Assembly (NCBI RefSeq): GCF_947492815.1
Contig: NZ_CANLOB010000005.1
Coordinates: forward strand, 62,001 to 126,000
Origin: an uncultured Dokdonia sp.
Lineage (GTDB): Bacteria > Bacteroidota > Bacteroidia > Flavobacteriales > Flavobacteriaceae
DNA length: 64,000 nt
Reading direction: 5' to 3'
In this document: piece by piece, positions 1-8,190 of the stretch
How positions within the stretch are numbered: the stretch's first letter is position 1
How the letters are laid out: every line of letters begins with the position of its first letter
Notes under the pieces: generated by a model
Databases searched by the model: none
Told to the model about the DNA's origin: nothing
The model's input: only the letters and a program-made list of their open reading frames with translations
Translations under genes and position numbers: made by a program

Positions 1-764
1 ACAGCAATCTTTTCATTTCTATAGTTAAAAAAAACATTACTATTAGTGTTATTAAACCCAGGAGGAGGCACATCATAAATAATAGTTCTCTCGTTCTGAC
101 TAGAATTAAATTGACCAATATGATACCATCCCGTTTGAGAGGTGTTGCTACTATATCCGGTACTATTATTGCCATTTGGGTCTATGATTTCAGCAGGAAA
201 TGCAATGCCTGCGTTTTCCCAAGTGACCATACACTCTATATCAGGACAGGAAGGAGAATTAAAAAGTAGTTGCTCTTGTGCGTTGTTTTCTTCTGGAATA
301 AAAATTTGTATTTCTCCTTGTATCACGACAGGATTGCCATTAAAACGGATGTCAAAAAACAAAAGCCCTTCACTTAATGTAGGTTCTATACTTCCTGAAG
401 TATTACGTGTGTTAGTAGATAGTTGGCAGGCAACTACATCTCCTGAACTAAACATTTCTAATAAACTTACTTCTACTTGATCATCTATAGGTGTTCCGTC
501 TTGATTAAATAATGATTGAGCAGGAATTGAAATAGTTCCTCCTTGATTTCCTGTGATTTGTCCTCCTGCAAATCCTTGTATAGTGAATGTTTGAACTTTA
601 GGTAATCTACAATCTAAAAGACTTGCTGTATAATCAGTACCGTCTATAGGCGCAATAGCATTTGGAGTTTCAATAAGGCCTTCTTCGCAATCGTGATCTT
701 CAGAACAGCTAATAGTTAGGCATCCCGCCAAAATTAGCGTGCACAGAAATTGAACGTATTTCAT
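1..764 (-). CDS. Surface lipoprotein, C-terminus cut by window edge
   Basis: Read on the minus strand from ATG at 764, the frame stays open to base 1, about 254 codons, so the C-terminus lies outside the window. The N-terminus is a lipoprotein signal ending LTISC followed by Ser-Glu-Asp, the acidic pattern of Bacteroidetes surface-exported lipoproteins. After it come the segments FTIQG, GGQITGNQGG and SIPAQSL, which align with FTIDA, GGTIIGEQG and YFPPSGL of the lipoprotein at 907-1953. The two are clearly tandem paralogs. The GG-x-I-x-G-x-Q-G pattern recalls ZU5-like beta domains, but I cannot name the family. Function unknown; inferred to sit on the outer membrane. Confidence 0.85.
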   Translation of the reverse strand, partial: MKYVQFLCTLILAGCLTISCSEDHDCEEGLIETPNAIAPIDGTDYTASLLDCRLPKVQTFTIQGFAGGQITGNQGGTISIPAQSLFNQDGTPIDDQVEVSLLEMFSSGDVVACQLSTNTRNTSGSIEPTLSEGLLFFDIRFNGNPVVIQGEIQIFIPEENNAQEQLLFNSPSCPDIECMVTWENAGIAFPAEIIDPNGNNSTGYSSNTSQTGWYHIGQFNSSQNERTIIYDVPPPGFNNTNSNVFFNYRNEKIA

Positions 765-848
765 AATATGGATTGTTAGTTAGATGCAAAAAGGGGGGTG
801 ATGTAAATGCATCTTAAATATAGGTAAAAACTATGAATGTTAATAAAA

Positions 849-888
849 GAGACAAACCTCAAAGTCAATAAGGCTTTGAGGCTAGTCT
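849..888 (-). terminator. Rho-independent terminator of the 907-1953 gene
   Basis: Stem CCTCAAAG (857-864) with CTTTGAGG (874-881), extended by outer AGAC/GTCT pairs. On the minus strand it is followed by a T-rich run. It lies just after the stop of the lipoprotein gene. Confidence 0.6.
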
Positions 889-906
889 TTATTTTATATT
901 TTACTT

Positions 907-1953
907 TTATGGTAAAGCATTGATTAATGCTGTTAAACCTGCTTCTGTTGTTGTTTGTGTAGTAGTGATAGTTTCGATATGATCTGTTCCAATTGTGGCA
1001 CTTTGAATAGCATATACATAATCACCATCTTGTACAGATACAAATATAAAATGCACTTCTAGTCCTATTGGCATTTGTCCATAGTGTTCTGTAAACATAT
1101 CTAAATCGGTATCATATGTGTCAAAAAAAGCTAATGCATTTGGCTCTCCGTCATAAGAAACATATACCGCACTATTGGTTTCATTAAATCCTTCTGGAAC
1201 ATCTACATATACTAATGTTTTAGGATCTTCATAAGCCCACCATCTATCTAAGTTTGTCCATCCAAAGTTGGTAAGTGGTGCAAAATATGCCGAAGTCCAA
1301 GTTCCATCTGCATTTTGAATTTCTCCTCCCTGTATGTTAGCATTTTCATCTTCTTCCCATACAACATCACAATCTAATCGATCACAATCTTCCGGTAAGA
1401 AAACAGTCATTTCGGGATCGAAATCGGCTGTAGGAGCTGTTAAACCAAATGGAACTTCAACTACAAGTTGATTGTTTCCTTGAGTCACATTGATGTAAAA
1501 TTCACCACCTGAGATAATAGAAACAATATCGCCATTATCTCTTTTTCCATTTGTAGGTAAGTTTTGAGTGAGCATATCTGCTCTGCTATAAATTTCTATA
1601 AATTCTATAGTAACATCTCCAGATACAGGTTCTCCCCCAAGAAATGTAAGCCCACTAGGAGGGAAGTATAATTGAGTTCCTTGTTCTCCAATAATAGTTC
1701 CTCCCGTAGTTGCATCTATAGTAAAGGTTTGAATAGCATTTTCGCGTGCTTCTATAATACTGTTTGCATATTCTAATCCTCCAAATATTTGTACAGTGTC
1801 ATCCGGTAGTTCAGTTATGATATCTGCGTCGTCATTTGTTTCACAACTTACCATAAGGATAAGTGATACGATACATAAAGTGAATAATTTAATTGCTGCG
1901 AACACACTCATACTATTTTTCTGATTTGTGTCATTAATGTTTGTTGTTTTCAT
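907..1953 (-). CDS. Surface lipoprotein, paralog of the 1-764 gene
   Basis: 348 residues if the first ATG is used; Met-15 (position 1911) gives a more typical lipoprotein signal and is an equally good start. The lipobox is LMVSC followed by Glu-Thr-Asn-Asp-Asp. The body holds GGTIIGEQG, an YFPP segment and a region ending NLPTNGK that match the neighbouring upstream-edge gene, so the pair arose by duplication. Two more cysteines occur in DCDRLDC near residue 190. Divergent from the sigma factor gene with only about 125 bp between, so the two may be co-regulated. No enzymatic motif seen; role unknown. Confidence 0.85.
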   Translation of the reverse strand: MKTTNINDTNQKNSMSVFAAIKLFTLCIVSLILMVSCETNDDADIITELPDDTVQIFGGLEYANSIIEARENAIQTFTIDATTGGTIIGEQGTQLYFPPSGLTFLGGEPVSGDVTIEFIEIYSRADMLTQNLPTNGKRDNGDIVSIISGGEFYINVTQGNNQLVVEVPFGLTAPTADFDPEMTVFLPEDCDRLDCDVVWEEDENANIQGGEIQNADGTWTSAYFAPLTNFGWTNLDRWWAYEDPKTLVYVDVPEGFNETNSAVYVSYDGEPNALAFFDTYDTDLDMFTEHYGQMPIGLEVHFIFVSVQDGDYVYAIQSATIGTDHIETITTTQTTTEAGLTALINALP

Positions 1954-2028
1954 AATATTATTAATTTGATGTTTTGTTTTTTGTTTTACACCCTTATATC
2001 ATCAGCGGTTTTATATTGTTACCCCTTT

Positions 2029-2061
2029 TTTGAATTTTTTTTGAAACTTTTTTTATATTTA
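2029..2061 (+). promoter_or_regulatory. Bacteroidetes-type promoter of the sigma factor gene
   Basis: TTTG at 2029-2032, a 21-bp spacer and TATATTTA at 2054-2061 (7 of 8 to TAnnTTTG). It lies inside the 5' extension of the open frame that begins at 1966, which argues that translation starts at 2080. Confidence 0.55.
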
Positions 2062-2079
2062 CTTGCAAATCCAGTAAAT

Positions 2080-2664
2080 ATGGGAGATTACGAGGTACAT
2101 GCTGATCAGAAATATGTGAAGGCATTACTAACAAATGATACGAAATTGATTGCTGAAATCTACTCTCGTTTTGCTCCCAAAGTTGTTGGGTATATTCAGA
2201 AAAATAGTGGAGATGAATCAGCTGCTAGGGATATTATTCAAGAAGCACTTATCACTATATATGATCAAGCAAAAACAAAAGGATTAACTCTTTCCTGCCC
2301 TTTTGATGCTTACTTTTTTTTAATATGTAAACGTAAGTGGTTTAATGTGCTCAAAAAAAATAAACCAGAAGGGGTAACAATACAGGAAGAAATTACATCT
2401 ATAGATGCAAACGTGCAGCAACAAGCAGATCAAACAGCCTTGCATGAAGGTAGAGCGAGCTTATTTAATCAAGTGCTCGAGCAAATGGGTGACGCCTGTA
2501 AGAAACTCTTAAAGCTTAGTTTTTCTATTAAATCAATGGAGGAAGTAGCAAAAAAGTTAGAAGTGTCTTACGCATATGCTCGAAAGAAAAAATCACTTTG
2601 TATAGGTAAACTTACTAAGATGGTGCAAGGATCTGCGCAGTACCAAACCCTTAAAAATCTATAG
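2080..2664 (+). CDS. ECF-type sigma-70 family RNA polymerase sigma factor
   Basis: 194 residues from ATG 2080. The frame is open upstream to 1966, but that stretch is hydrophobic, T-rich and contains the promoter, so the later ATG is preferred. Region 2 is visible near the N-terminus (FAPKVVGYIQ, then the acidic-aromatic run DIIQEALITIYDQA) and a region 4 helix-turn-helix near the C-terminus (MEEVAKKLEVSYAYARKKKS). The stop is two bases before the ATG of the following gene, which encodes a single-pass membrane protein, the usual sigma/anti-sigma arrangement. It probably directs transcription of a small regulon, possibly including the divergent lipoproteins; that is inference. Confidence 0.85.
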   Translation: MGDYEVHADQKYVKALLTNDTKLIAEIYSRFAPKVVGYIQKNSGDESAARDIIQEALITIYDQAKTKGLTLSCPFDAYFFLICKRKWFNVLKKNKPEGVTIQEEITSIDANVQQQADQTALHEGRASLFNQVLEQMGDACKKLLKLSFSIKSMEEVAKKLEVSYAYARKKKSLCIGKLTKMVQGSAQYQTLKNL

Positions 2665-2666
2665 TC

Positions 2667-3401
2667 ATGGACGAGAAAACCATACTACTTTTTGACGATT
2701 ATCTCCAAGGAGCACTTTCTCCTGAAGCAAAAGAAAATCTTGAGTCAAGACTGGAATCAGACCCTGCTCTTAAAGATGCATTTACCATCTTTAGGGATTT
2801 AAATGGTCATTTAAGTCATCGTTTTTCTGATGAAAGAGCACACTTTAAAGATACTTTAGAAACCCTAGCAGATACGCATTTAGAAACGACCAAAACCAAG
2901 AAAAAAGAAGTGAAGGTTATTGCTTTTAAACCTTTGCGTTATCTTGTTGCAGCTTGTGTTGTACTCGTCTTTGGTACCATATTTTGGTCTCAAATGCAAG
3001 ATGTGAGCTATGATGATTACTCTTTTAAAGGATCTATAGACTTGGTAGAAAGGAGTGGTGATGAGTCCGCTTTCGCGAAAGCGGAAAAAGCATTTAACAA
3101 CAAGTTATATCATGAGGCTATTGTTTCTTTTGATACCATTCTGACAAACGATCCAGACAATACGCAGGTTTTATATTACAAAGGAATTGCTTCTGTAGAA
3201 ATAGAAGATTATGCTGAAGCAACCGAAATTTTTACAGTGCTTAGCCAAGGAAATTCTGTTTTTAAATACAAGGCGCAATGGTATAATGCGCTCAGTTTTT
3301 TGAAACAAGGAGATACAGATCAGTGTAAGCAAATCTTGCAAGCCTTGCCTCAAGAAGCAGCAAATTATATAGAAGCACAAGAACTTCTTAAAAAACTATA
3401 A
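2667..3401 (+). CDS. Membrane anti-sigma-like protein with TPR region
   Basis: 244 residues. The N-terminal ~85 residues are cytoplasmic in type and carry no zinc-finger Cys/His motif. One transmembrane helix follows (YLVAACVVLVFGTIFW, about residues 91-106). The C-terminal half reads like tetratricopeptide repeats (AEKAFNNKLYHEAIVSFDTI; YYKGIASVEIEDYAEATEIF). Immediate coupling to the ECF sigma gene supports an anti-sigma or signal-relay role. A copy of the TTTCGCGAAA palindrome lies within the frame at 3066-3085 and encodes SAFAKAE just before the first TPR helix. The assignment as anti-sigma factor rests on position and topology rather than a recognised domain. Confidence 0.7.
   Translation: MDEKTILLFDDYLQGALSPEAKENLESRLESDPALKDAFTIFRDLNGHLSHRFSDERAHFKDTLETLADTHLETTKTKKKEVKVIAFKPLRYLVAACVVLVFGTIFWSQMQDVSYDDYSFKGSIDLVERSGDESAFAKAEKAFNNKLYHEAIVSFDTILTNDPDNTQVLYYKGIASVEIEDYAEATEIFTVLSQGNSVFKYKAQWYNALSFLKQGDTDQCKQILQALPQEAANYIEAQELLKKL
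3066..3085. repeat. Palindrome copy TCCGCTTTCGCGAAAGCGGA
   Basis: Perfect 20-bp palindrome within the anti-sigma/TPR gene; read as SAFAKAE. One of 12 copies with core TTTCGCGAAA. Confidence 0.9.
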
Positions 3402-3433
3402 GTATTAGGTTAGGTTGTGTGCTGTGCTATTTC

Positions 3434-3441
3434 TATTTTTG
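3434..3441 (+). promoter_or_regulatory. -7 box of tatD
   Basis: TATTTTTG, a perfect TAnnTTTG, ending four bases before the ATG at 3446. Transcription would start at or next to the start codon. No clear TTTG at -33. Confidence 0.45.
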
Positions 3442-3445
3442 GGCC

Positions 3446-4225
3446 ATGCAATTTACAGATACACATACTCATTTATATAGTGAGGCATTTGATGAGGACC
3501 AAGACGTCATGATTCAACGCGCTATTGAAGCTGGAGTTACCCGCTTTTTTATTCCTGCTATTGATTCTGAATATACAGAACGTATGTATGCCTTGGAGGC
3601 GACATACCCAGATCATATGTTTTTGATGATGGGATTGCACCCTACACATGTAAAAGAAAACTATGAAGAAGAATTGGCGCATGTAGAAGCACAATTTAAA
3701 CAACGATCTTTTTACGCAGTAGGAGAGATAGGGATAGACTTATATTGGGATAAAAGTACATTGGAGATACAGAAAGATGCATTTAAAAGACAAATTCAAC
3801 TTGCTAAGAAATATAAATTGCCTATCGTAATACATTGCCGAGAAGCATTTGATGAGGTTTTTGAAGTATTAGAAAGTGAAAAAGGAGAGGACCTCTTTGG
3901 TATTTTTCATTGCTTTACAGGGACGAAAGAACACGCTTTGCGAGCAATAAGTTATAATTTGAAATTAGGAATAGGAGGTGTTGTTACCTTTAAAAATGGC
4001 AAAATAGATCAGTTTTTATCTGAAATCCCACTGGAACATATTGTTTTAGAAACGGATGCTCCTTATTTGAGTCCTGTCCCTTATAGAGGGAAACGTAATG
4101 AAAGTAGTTATGTAACATTAGTAGCAGAAAAATTAGCAACTATTTATCAAAAACCACTTAACGAAATTGCAGAAATTACCTCAGAAAATGCAAATGCTGT
4201 ATTTATTAATGTAAAGACAATATAA
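3446..4225 (+). CDS. tatD: TatD family metal-dependent hydrolase
   Basis: 259 residues from ATG 3446; an open extension to 3419 overlaps the promoter and lacks homology-like sequence. The start gives the family's canonical beginning, FTDTHTHL, with the His-x-His metal ligands at once. Later metal residues are visible: Glu in VGEIGID, His in VIHCREA, His in FHCFTG and Asp in LETDAPYLSP. The family is a TIM-barrel with 3'-5' DNase and D-aminoacyl-tRNA deacylase activities reported for members; which applies here cannot be read from sequence. Stands alone, with its own promoter. Confidence 0.93.
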   Translation: MQFTDTHTHLYSEAFDEDQDVMIQRAIEAGVTRFFIPAIDSEYTERMYALEATYPDHMFLMMGLHPTHVKENYEEELAHVEAQFKQRSFYAVGEIGIDLYWDKSTLEIQKDAFKRQIQLAKKYKLPIVIHCREAFDEVFEVLESEKGEDLFGIFHCFTGTKEHALRAISYNLKLGIGGVVTFKNGKIDQFLSEIPLEHIVLETDAPYLSPVPYRGKRNESSYVTLVAEKLATIYQKPLNEIAEITSENANAVFINVKTI

Positions 4226-4256
4226 ACTTAGTCTATTATAATCGAGTAAACTGAAA

Positions 4257-4264
4257 TAATTTTG
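4257..4264 (+). promoter_or_regulatory. -7 box of the acyltransferase gene
   Basis: TAATTTTG, a perfect TAnnTTTG, placing transcription start near 4270. That is upstream of the ATT at 4299 and consistent with a start earlier than the first in-frame ATG at 4377. Confidence 0.45.
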
Positions 4265-4298
4265 CTTCTTTTGTGGCTAATAACTTAAATACATAATT

Positions 4299-5420
4299 AT
4301 TTCCATATTTGATCACATACGACCCTATCATGATACTGAAGTAAATGAGGCATTACAGGTAGCTTCTAGACATCCTATGTTTAAAGTCCTATTGCAGTTT
4401 ACATTTCCCAATGCTTCTATGCATGAGATTCAGGAGATATTATTAGGATGTCACTCTATCCATGATTTTCAAACTAATGTCATTTATAAATCAGTTCAGA
4501 ATCTATTAGCAAAAAGTTCTGAAGGGTTTACTACAGCTGGATTTGATACATTAAAGCCTAATAAACCTTATTTCTACATATCTAACCACCGTGATATCGT
4601 ATTAGACACTTCATTAATTAATGTAGGTTTAATAGATAATGGATTGATAACAACGGCATCAGCTATAGGAGATAATTTAGTTCAGAAAGAATTTCTGATG
4701 GCATTGTCTAAGCTGAATAGAAACTTTTTGGTGTTGCGTAATCAATCTCCAAGAGAATTGCTTAAAAGTTCTAAAGTTTTATCTGACTATATGAAGTTTT
4801 TATTGTCAGAAGGAAGATCTGTTTGGATGGCACAACGAGAAGGTCGTACAAAAGATGGTAATGATTCAACACAACAAGGCGTACTTAAGATGATTACCAT
4901 GGCTAAAGGGAAAACCCCATTAATGCAATATATAAAGGAGTTAGATGTAGTTCCTATTGCTATTTCATATGAGTATGATCCTACTGATATTTTAAAGGTT
5001 CCTGAAATTGTAGCTAAACAGGAGAATGTACCGTATATAAAGACAAACAATGAAGACTTTAATAGTATTTTAAAAGGTGCATTAGGTTTTAAAAAACGGA
5101 TTCACATAGAGGCGGCTCCTTTAGATCCTTCTATTTATGATCAAATAGATAGGGAAGAGCAAAGTGATAATGAAAAACTAAAACGGTTAGCTTCAGAAAT
5201 AGATAATAGTATACATTGTCATTATAAATTATGGCCTTCTAATTATATCGCATATGATTTATATCATAATACAGATCAGTATGCATCTAAGTATGACGAA
5301 AAGGAATTACGTCATTTTGAAAGACGTTTAGAGCGTAGAGTAAATAAGGAAAATCAATTAGAGATTGATAGTTTTTTACTGATGTATGCAAATCCTGTAA
5401 TTAACGCTGCTAAGTTATGA
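4299..5420 (+). CDS. PlsC-like 1-acylglycerol-3-phosphate acyltransferase, probable ATT start
   Basis: The first in-frame ATG is at 4377, but the same frame is open from just after a stop at 4281 and the 26 codons before that ATG read as protein (FDHIRPY, then DTEVNEAL). I recall flavobacterial homologs beginning in this way, so I place the start at the ATT at 4299, giving 373 residues; ATT 4296 or ATA 4305 are alternatives. Acyltransferase motifs: NHRDIVLD (the NHxxxxD catalytic block) and QREGRTKDG (the substrate-binding E-G-x-R type). Predicted to acylate lysophosphatidic acid at the inner membrane. The last four bases overlap ansA, so the two are co-translated. Confidence 0.8.
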   Translation: MSIFDHIRPYHDTEVNEALQVASRHPMFKVLLQFTFPNASMHEIQEILLGCHSIHDFQTNVIYKSVQNLLAKSSEGFTTAGFDTLKPNKPYFYISNHRDIVLDTSLINVGLIDNGLITTASAIGDNLVQKEFLMALSKLNRNFLVLRNQSPRELLKSSKVLSDYMKFLLSEGRSVWMAQREGRTKDGNDSTQQGVLKMITMAKGKTPLMQYIKELDVVPIAISYEYDPTDILKVPEIVAKQENVPYIKTNNEDFNSILKGALGFKKRIHIEAAPLDPSIYDQIDREEQSDNEKLKRLASEIDNSIHCHYKLWPSNYIAYDLYHNTDQYASKYDEKELRHFERRLERRVNKENQLEIDSFLLMYANPVINAAKL

Positions 5421-6442
5421 GTACAAAACCAAGTATACTTTTAATATACACTGGAGGTACTATAGGTATGATTAAAGATTACGAAACAGGAGCTTTAAAA
5501 GCTTTTGACTTTGATCAGTTATTACAAAATATCCCAGAACTTCGGTTATTAGATTGTGATATTAGTACATCCTCTTTTGAAACACCTATAGATTCTTCCA
5601 ATATGAATCCTGAGTATTGGAATGAATTATGTGATTTGATAAGTACTAATTTTGACGCTTATCAAGGTTTTGTAGTTTTACATGGAAGTGATACGATGAG
5701 TTATACAGCATCTGCTATCAGTTTTATGCTTGAAAATTTAAATAAGCCTGTTATTTTTACGGGATCTCAATTACCAATTGGTGATTTAAGGACAGATGCA
5801 AAAGAAAATTTAATTACTGCTATTCAAATAGCGGCTTTACAAAAAAGAAATAAACCTGTCATACAGGAAGTGTGTCTTTATTTTGAATATAAGTTATATA
5901 GAGCAAATCGAACTTCAAAAGTAAGTGCAGAGCATTTTGAAGCATTTGATTCGCCTAATTACCCTCCTTTAATTACTTCAGGAGTTCATCTTTCTGTTCA
6001 TGAAGAGTTGCTCTTTAAACCTAGTAGAAAGTCTTTTAAAGTGCACCAAAATCTAGTTACAGACGTGTTGCTTTTAAAGATGTATCCGGGTATTCCTAAA
6101 AGTTTAGTGTTAGCTATGCTAGCTATAAAAGAAATTAAAGGTATAGTTCTTGAGACATATGGATCAGGAAACACTACTACAGAAATGTGGTTTTTAGAAG
6201 CGCTTAAAACAGTTATAAAGAGTGGCGTGCCTGTAGTAAATGTAACACAATGTATCGCTGGAAGTGTGCAAATGGGTAATTATGAGACTAGTGTAGGACT
6301 TAAAAAAGCAGGTGTTATTAGTGGTAGGGATATCACTGTAGAAGCAGCTGTTGCAAAAATGATGTATTTATTGGGACAGAATTTAGGTCCAAAGGTCTTT
6401 AAATCAGTATATGAAACTCCTTTAAGAGGTGAGCTTACATAA
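5417..6442 (+). CDS. ansA: Type I (cytoplasmic) L-asparaginase
   Basis: 341 residues, no signal peptide. The N-terminal motif YTGGTIGM carries the first catalytic Thr (Thr-15). The second motif is HGSDTM (residues 89-94): the usual catalytic Thr is replaced here by Ser-91, followed by the expected Asp-92. Ser-for-Thr is conservative and I believe it occurs in other Bacteroidetes members, but it bears checking. Hydrolyses L-asparagine to aspartate and ammonia. ATGA overlap with the preceding acyltransferase gene; the pair are probably one transcript. The family's usual length is about 340 residues. Confidence 0.93.
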   Translation: MSTKPSILLIYTGGTIGMIKDYETGALKAFDFDQLLQNIPELRLLDCDISTSSFETPIDSSNMNPEYWNELCDLISTNFDAYQGFVVLHGSDTMSYTASAISFMLENLNKPVIFTGSQLPIGDLRTDAKENLITAIQIAALQKRNKPVIQEVCLYFEYKLYRANRTSKVSAEHFEAFDSPNYPPLITSGVHLSVHEELLFKPSRKSFKVHQNLVTDVLLLKMYPGIPKSLVLAMLAIKEIKGIVLETYGSGNTTTEMWFLEALKTVIKSGVPVVNVTQCIAGSVQMGNYETSVGLKKAGVISGRDITVEAAVAKMMYLLGQNLGPKVFKSVYETPLRGELT

Positions 6443-6567
6443 ATTTAAGATATATCTTTTTAGCAGGTCAGTTTTTTTTTGTTATTTGGCACTCCTTTTG
6501 AGGAAGGTATTTATAGAATGCTATATCATATATTAAAAGTTTAGATATAGGTGTCTATAACTTTTTT

Positions 6568-6655
6568 AGAGAGGTGGCCGAGCGGTCGAAGGCGCACGCC
6601 TGGAAAGCGTGTATACGTCAAAAGCGTATCGAGGGTTCGAATCCCTTCCTCTCTG
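6568..6655 (+). tRNA. tRNA-Ser (anticodon GGA)
   Basis: Acceptor stem AGAGAGG (6568-6574) pairs with CCTCTCT (6648-6654), discriminator G. Anticodon loop CTGGAAA gives GGA. A long variable arm (GTATACGTCAAAAGCGTAT region) is typical of a class II tRNA. T-arm GAGGG-TTCGAAT-CCCTT. The CCA end is not encoded. Confidence 0.95.
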
Positions 6656-6665
6656 CTTATTAAAG

Positions 6666-6688
6666 AATAATAAATATCCTTTATTATT
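6666..6688 (+). terminator. AT-only hairpin after tRNA-Ser
   Basis: AATAATAAA, loop TATCC, TTTATTATT. A weak terminator-like stem. A second hairpin, CTTGCTTTT / AAAAGCAAG, lies at 6714-6737. The stretch from 6656 to 6882 holds nothing else I can support. Confidence 0.35.
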
Positions 6689-6882
6689 AAGTTCTTACAA
6701 ATAGAAACGTATTCTTGCTTTTTTTGCTAAAAGCAAGCTATTTCATTAGAAGTAAGCAAGTCTAGTGTATAGGATATGCTTACTATGAAGTATAATGAGT
6801 TTCTATCTGCTATTTTTTTAGAATTAATCTAATTAATTACTATATTTAACCCTTTACTAATTTAAATTTAAGATCAAGAGCA

Positions 6883-7677
6883 ATGAAAAAATTATTCTCT
6901 ATTATGGCAATCGCAGCTGTTGTAGCTTTAGGGACTTTTACAACTAAAGCCAGCAATGCGCAAACAACCCTTCCAGTTCAAGTACAGCAAATAGTTGCTA
7001 GTGTTGATGCAGGAGCAACATTTCAAGATGCAGATGCAGAAGAAGAACTAACTTTCACACAAGATTTAAAGAAACGTTTTATAGAAGGAGGGCCTGGATT
7101 TATGGGGATTGTTCTTTTATGTCTTATCTTAGGTTTAGCTATTGCAATAGAAAGAATTATATACTTAAACTTAGCTTCTACTAACAGTAAGAAATTAGCA
7201 CAAAACGTAGAAGACGCACTTAACAGTGGTGGTGTTGAAGCAGCAAAAGAAGTTTGTCGTAATACAAAAGGACCTGTTGCATCTATATACTATCAAGGTC
7301 TTGACCGTGTAGGTGAAGGTGTTGAGGCAGCAGAAAAAGCTGTAGTTTCTTATGGAGGTGTACAAATGGGACAATTAGAGAAGAATGTTTCTTGGGTTTC
7401 ATTATTTATTGCACTAGCACCAATGCTTGGTTTCATGGGAACGGTAATCGGTATGATTCAAGCATTCGATAAAATTGAAGCAGCAGGAGATATGAATCCA
7501 GCGCTTGTAGCAGGAGGTATTAAAGTAGCACTTCTTACAACAGTATTTGGACTGATTGTGGCTATTATACTTCAAATTTTCTATAATTATATTATTGCTA
7601 AAATTGACAGCATTGTAAATGATATGGAGGATTCTTCAATCACTCTAATTGATATGTTAGTGAAGCATAAAAAATAA
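6883..7677 (+). CDS. exbB: MotA/TolQ/ExbB proton channel family protein
   Basis: 264 residues. N-terminal signal-like helix ending near SNAQ (residue 27), then a periplasmic stretch rich in Asp/Glu, a transmembrane helix at about 66-88 (MGIVLLCLILGLAIAIERI), a cytoplasmic domain, and two more helices around 165-190 (GFMGTVIGMIQAF, the conserved ExbB block) and 215-240. It forms the stator channel that powers TonB-dependent uptake from the proton gradient. First gene of a run with a small membrane protein and two exbD genes at 31, 6 and 4 bp spacing, certainly one operon. Confidence 0.92.
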   Translation: MKKLFSIMAIAAVVALGTFTTKASNAQTTLPVQVQQIVASVDAGATFQDADAEEELTFTQDLKKRFIEGGPGFMGIVLLCLILGLAIAIERIIYLNLASTNSKKLAQNVEDALNSGGVEAAKEVCRNTKGPVASIYYQGLDRVGEGVEAAEKAVVSYGGVQMGQLEKNVSWVSLFIALAPMLGFMGTVIGMIQAFDKIEAAGDMNPALVAGGIKVALLTTVFGLIVAIILQIFYNYIIAKIDSIVNDMEDSSITLIDMLVKHKK

Positions 7678-7707
7678 TTAGTAATACCTTAAAAACTTTA
7701 AAAAATT

Positions 7708-8184
7708 ATGGGATTACATAAAATATTAAAAATAGTAGTAGGTGTCATTGGTATTATTGCCATGGTAATTGCTGGTATTGTTTGGACAATTGATAGTGAA
7801 CCACTTCAAGAAGAAGTAAAAGCATTAGGAATCAATAATGTAGATGTACCTTCTAGTATTGGTAACTTAATGACTATCGGATATATCGTACTAGCTTTAA
7901 TTTTAGTGCTAGTTGTGATTTTTGTTATAAAAGGACTTTTTAGCGGCAATGCTAAGAATGTTTTGATAGGTGTTGGTATATTCTTACTTGTAATTGCGAT
8001 ATCTTATTTCACAGCTTCAGATGTGATACCTGACGATATTATGAAAGCAGCTGTAAAACAAGAAATAGACCTTACTCCTAATATGATGAAATGGGTAGGA
8101 GCAGGAATCAACTCGTTTTTTATATTAGCAGCTACTGCTATTGGATTAATGGTGCTCTCAGGAGCAAAGAAACTTGTAAAATAA
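7708..8184 (+). CDS. Small four-helix membrane protein of the exbBD operon
   Basis: 158 residues with four predicted transmembrane segments (near 7-26, 50-72, 80-98 and 130-150) separated by short loops; one loop is acidic and amphipathic (EPLQEEVKALG). I do not recognise a named domain. Its position between exbB and the two exbD genes, 31 bp after the first and 6 bp before the second, implies that it belongs to the energy-transducing complex, for example as an assembly or regulatory subunit. It is not a third ExbD: it lacks the Asp-bearing N-terminal helix. Confidence 0.85.
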   Translation: MGLHKILKIVVGVIGIIAMVIAGIVWTIDSEPLQEEVKALGINNVDVPSSIGNLMTIGYIVLALILVLVVIFVIKGLFSGNAKNVLIGVGIFLLVIAISYFTASDVIPDDIMKAAVKQEIDLTPNMMKWVGAGINSFFILAATAIGLMVLSGAKKLVK

Positions 8185-8190
8185 CTTATT

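Noticed and set aside
142..480. Open frame of 112 codons on the plus strand
   Set aside because: Antisense to the truncated lipoprotein gene at 1-764, which has a clear lipobox and a paralog.
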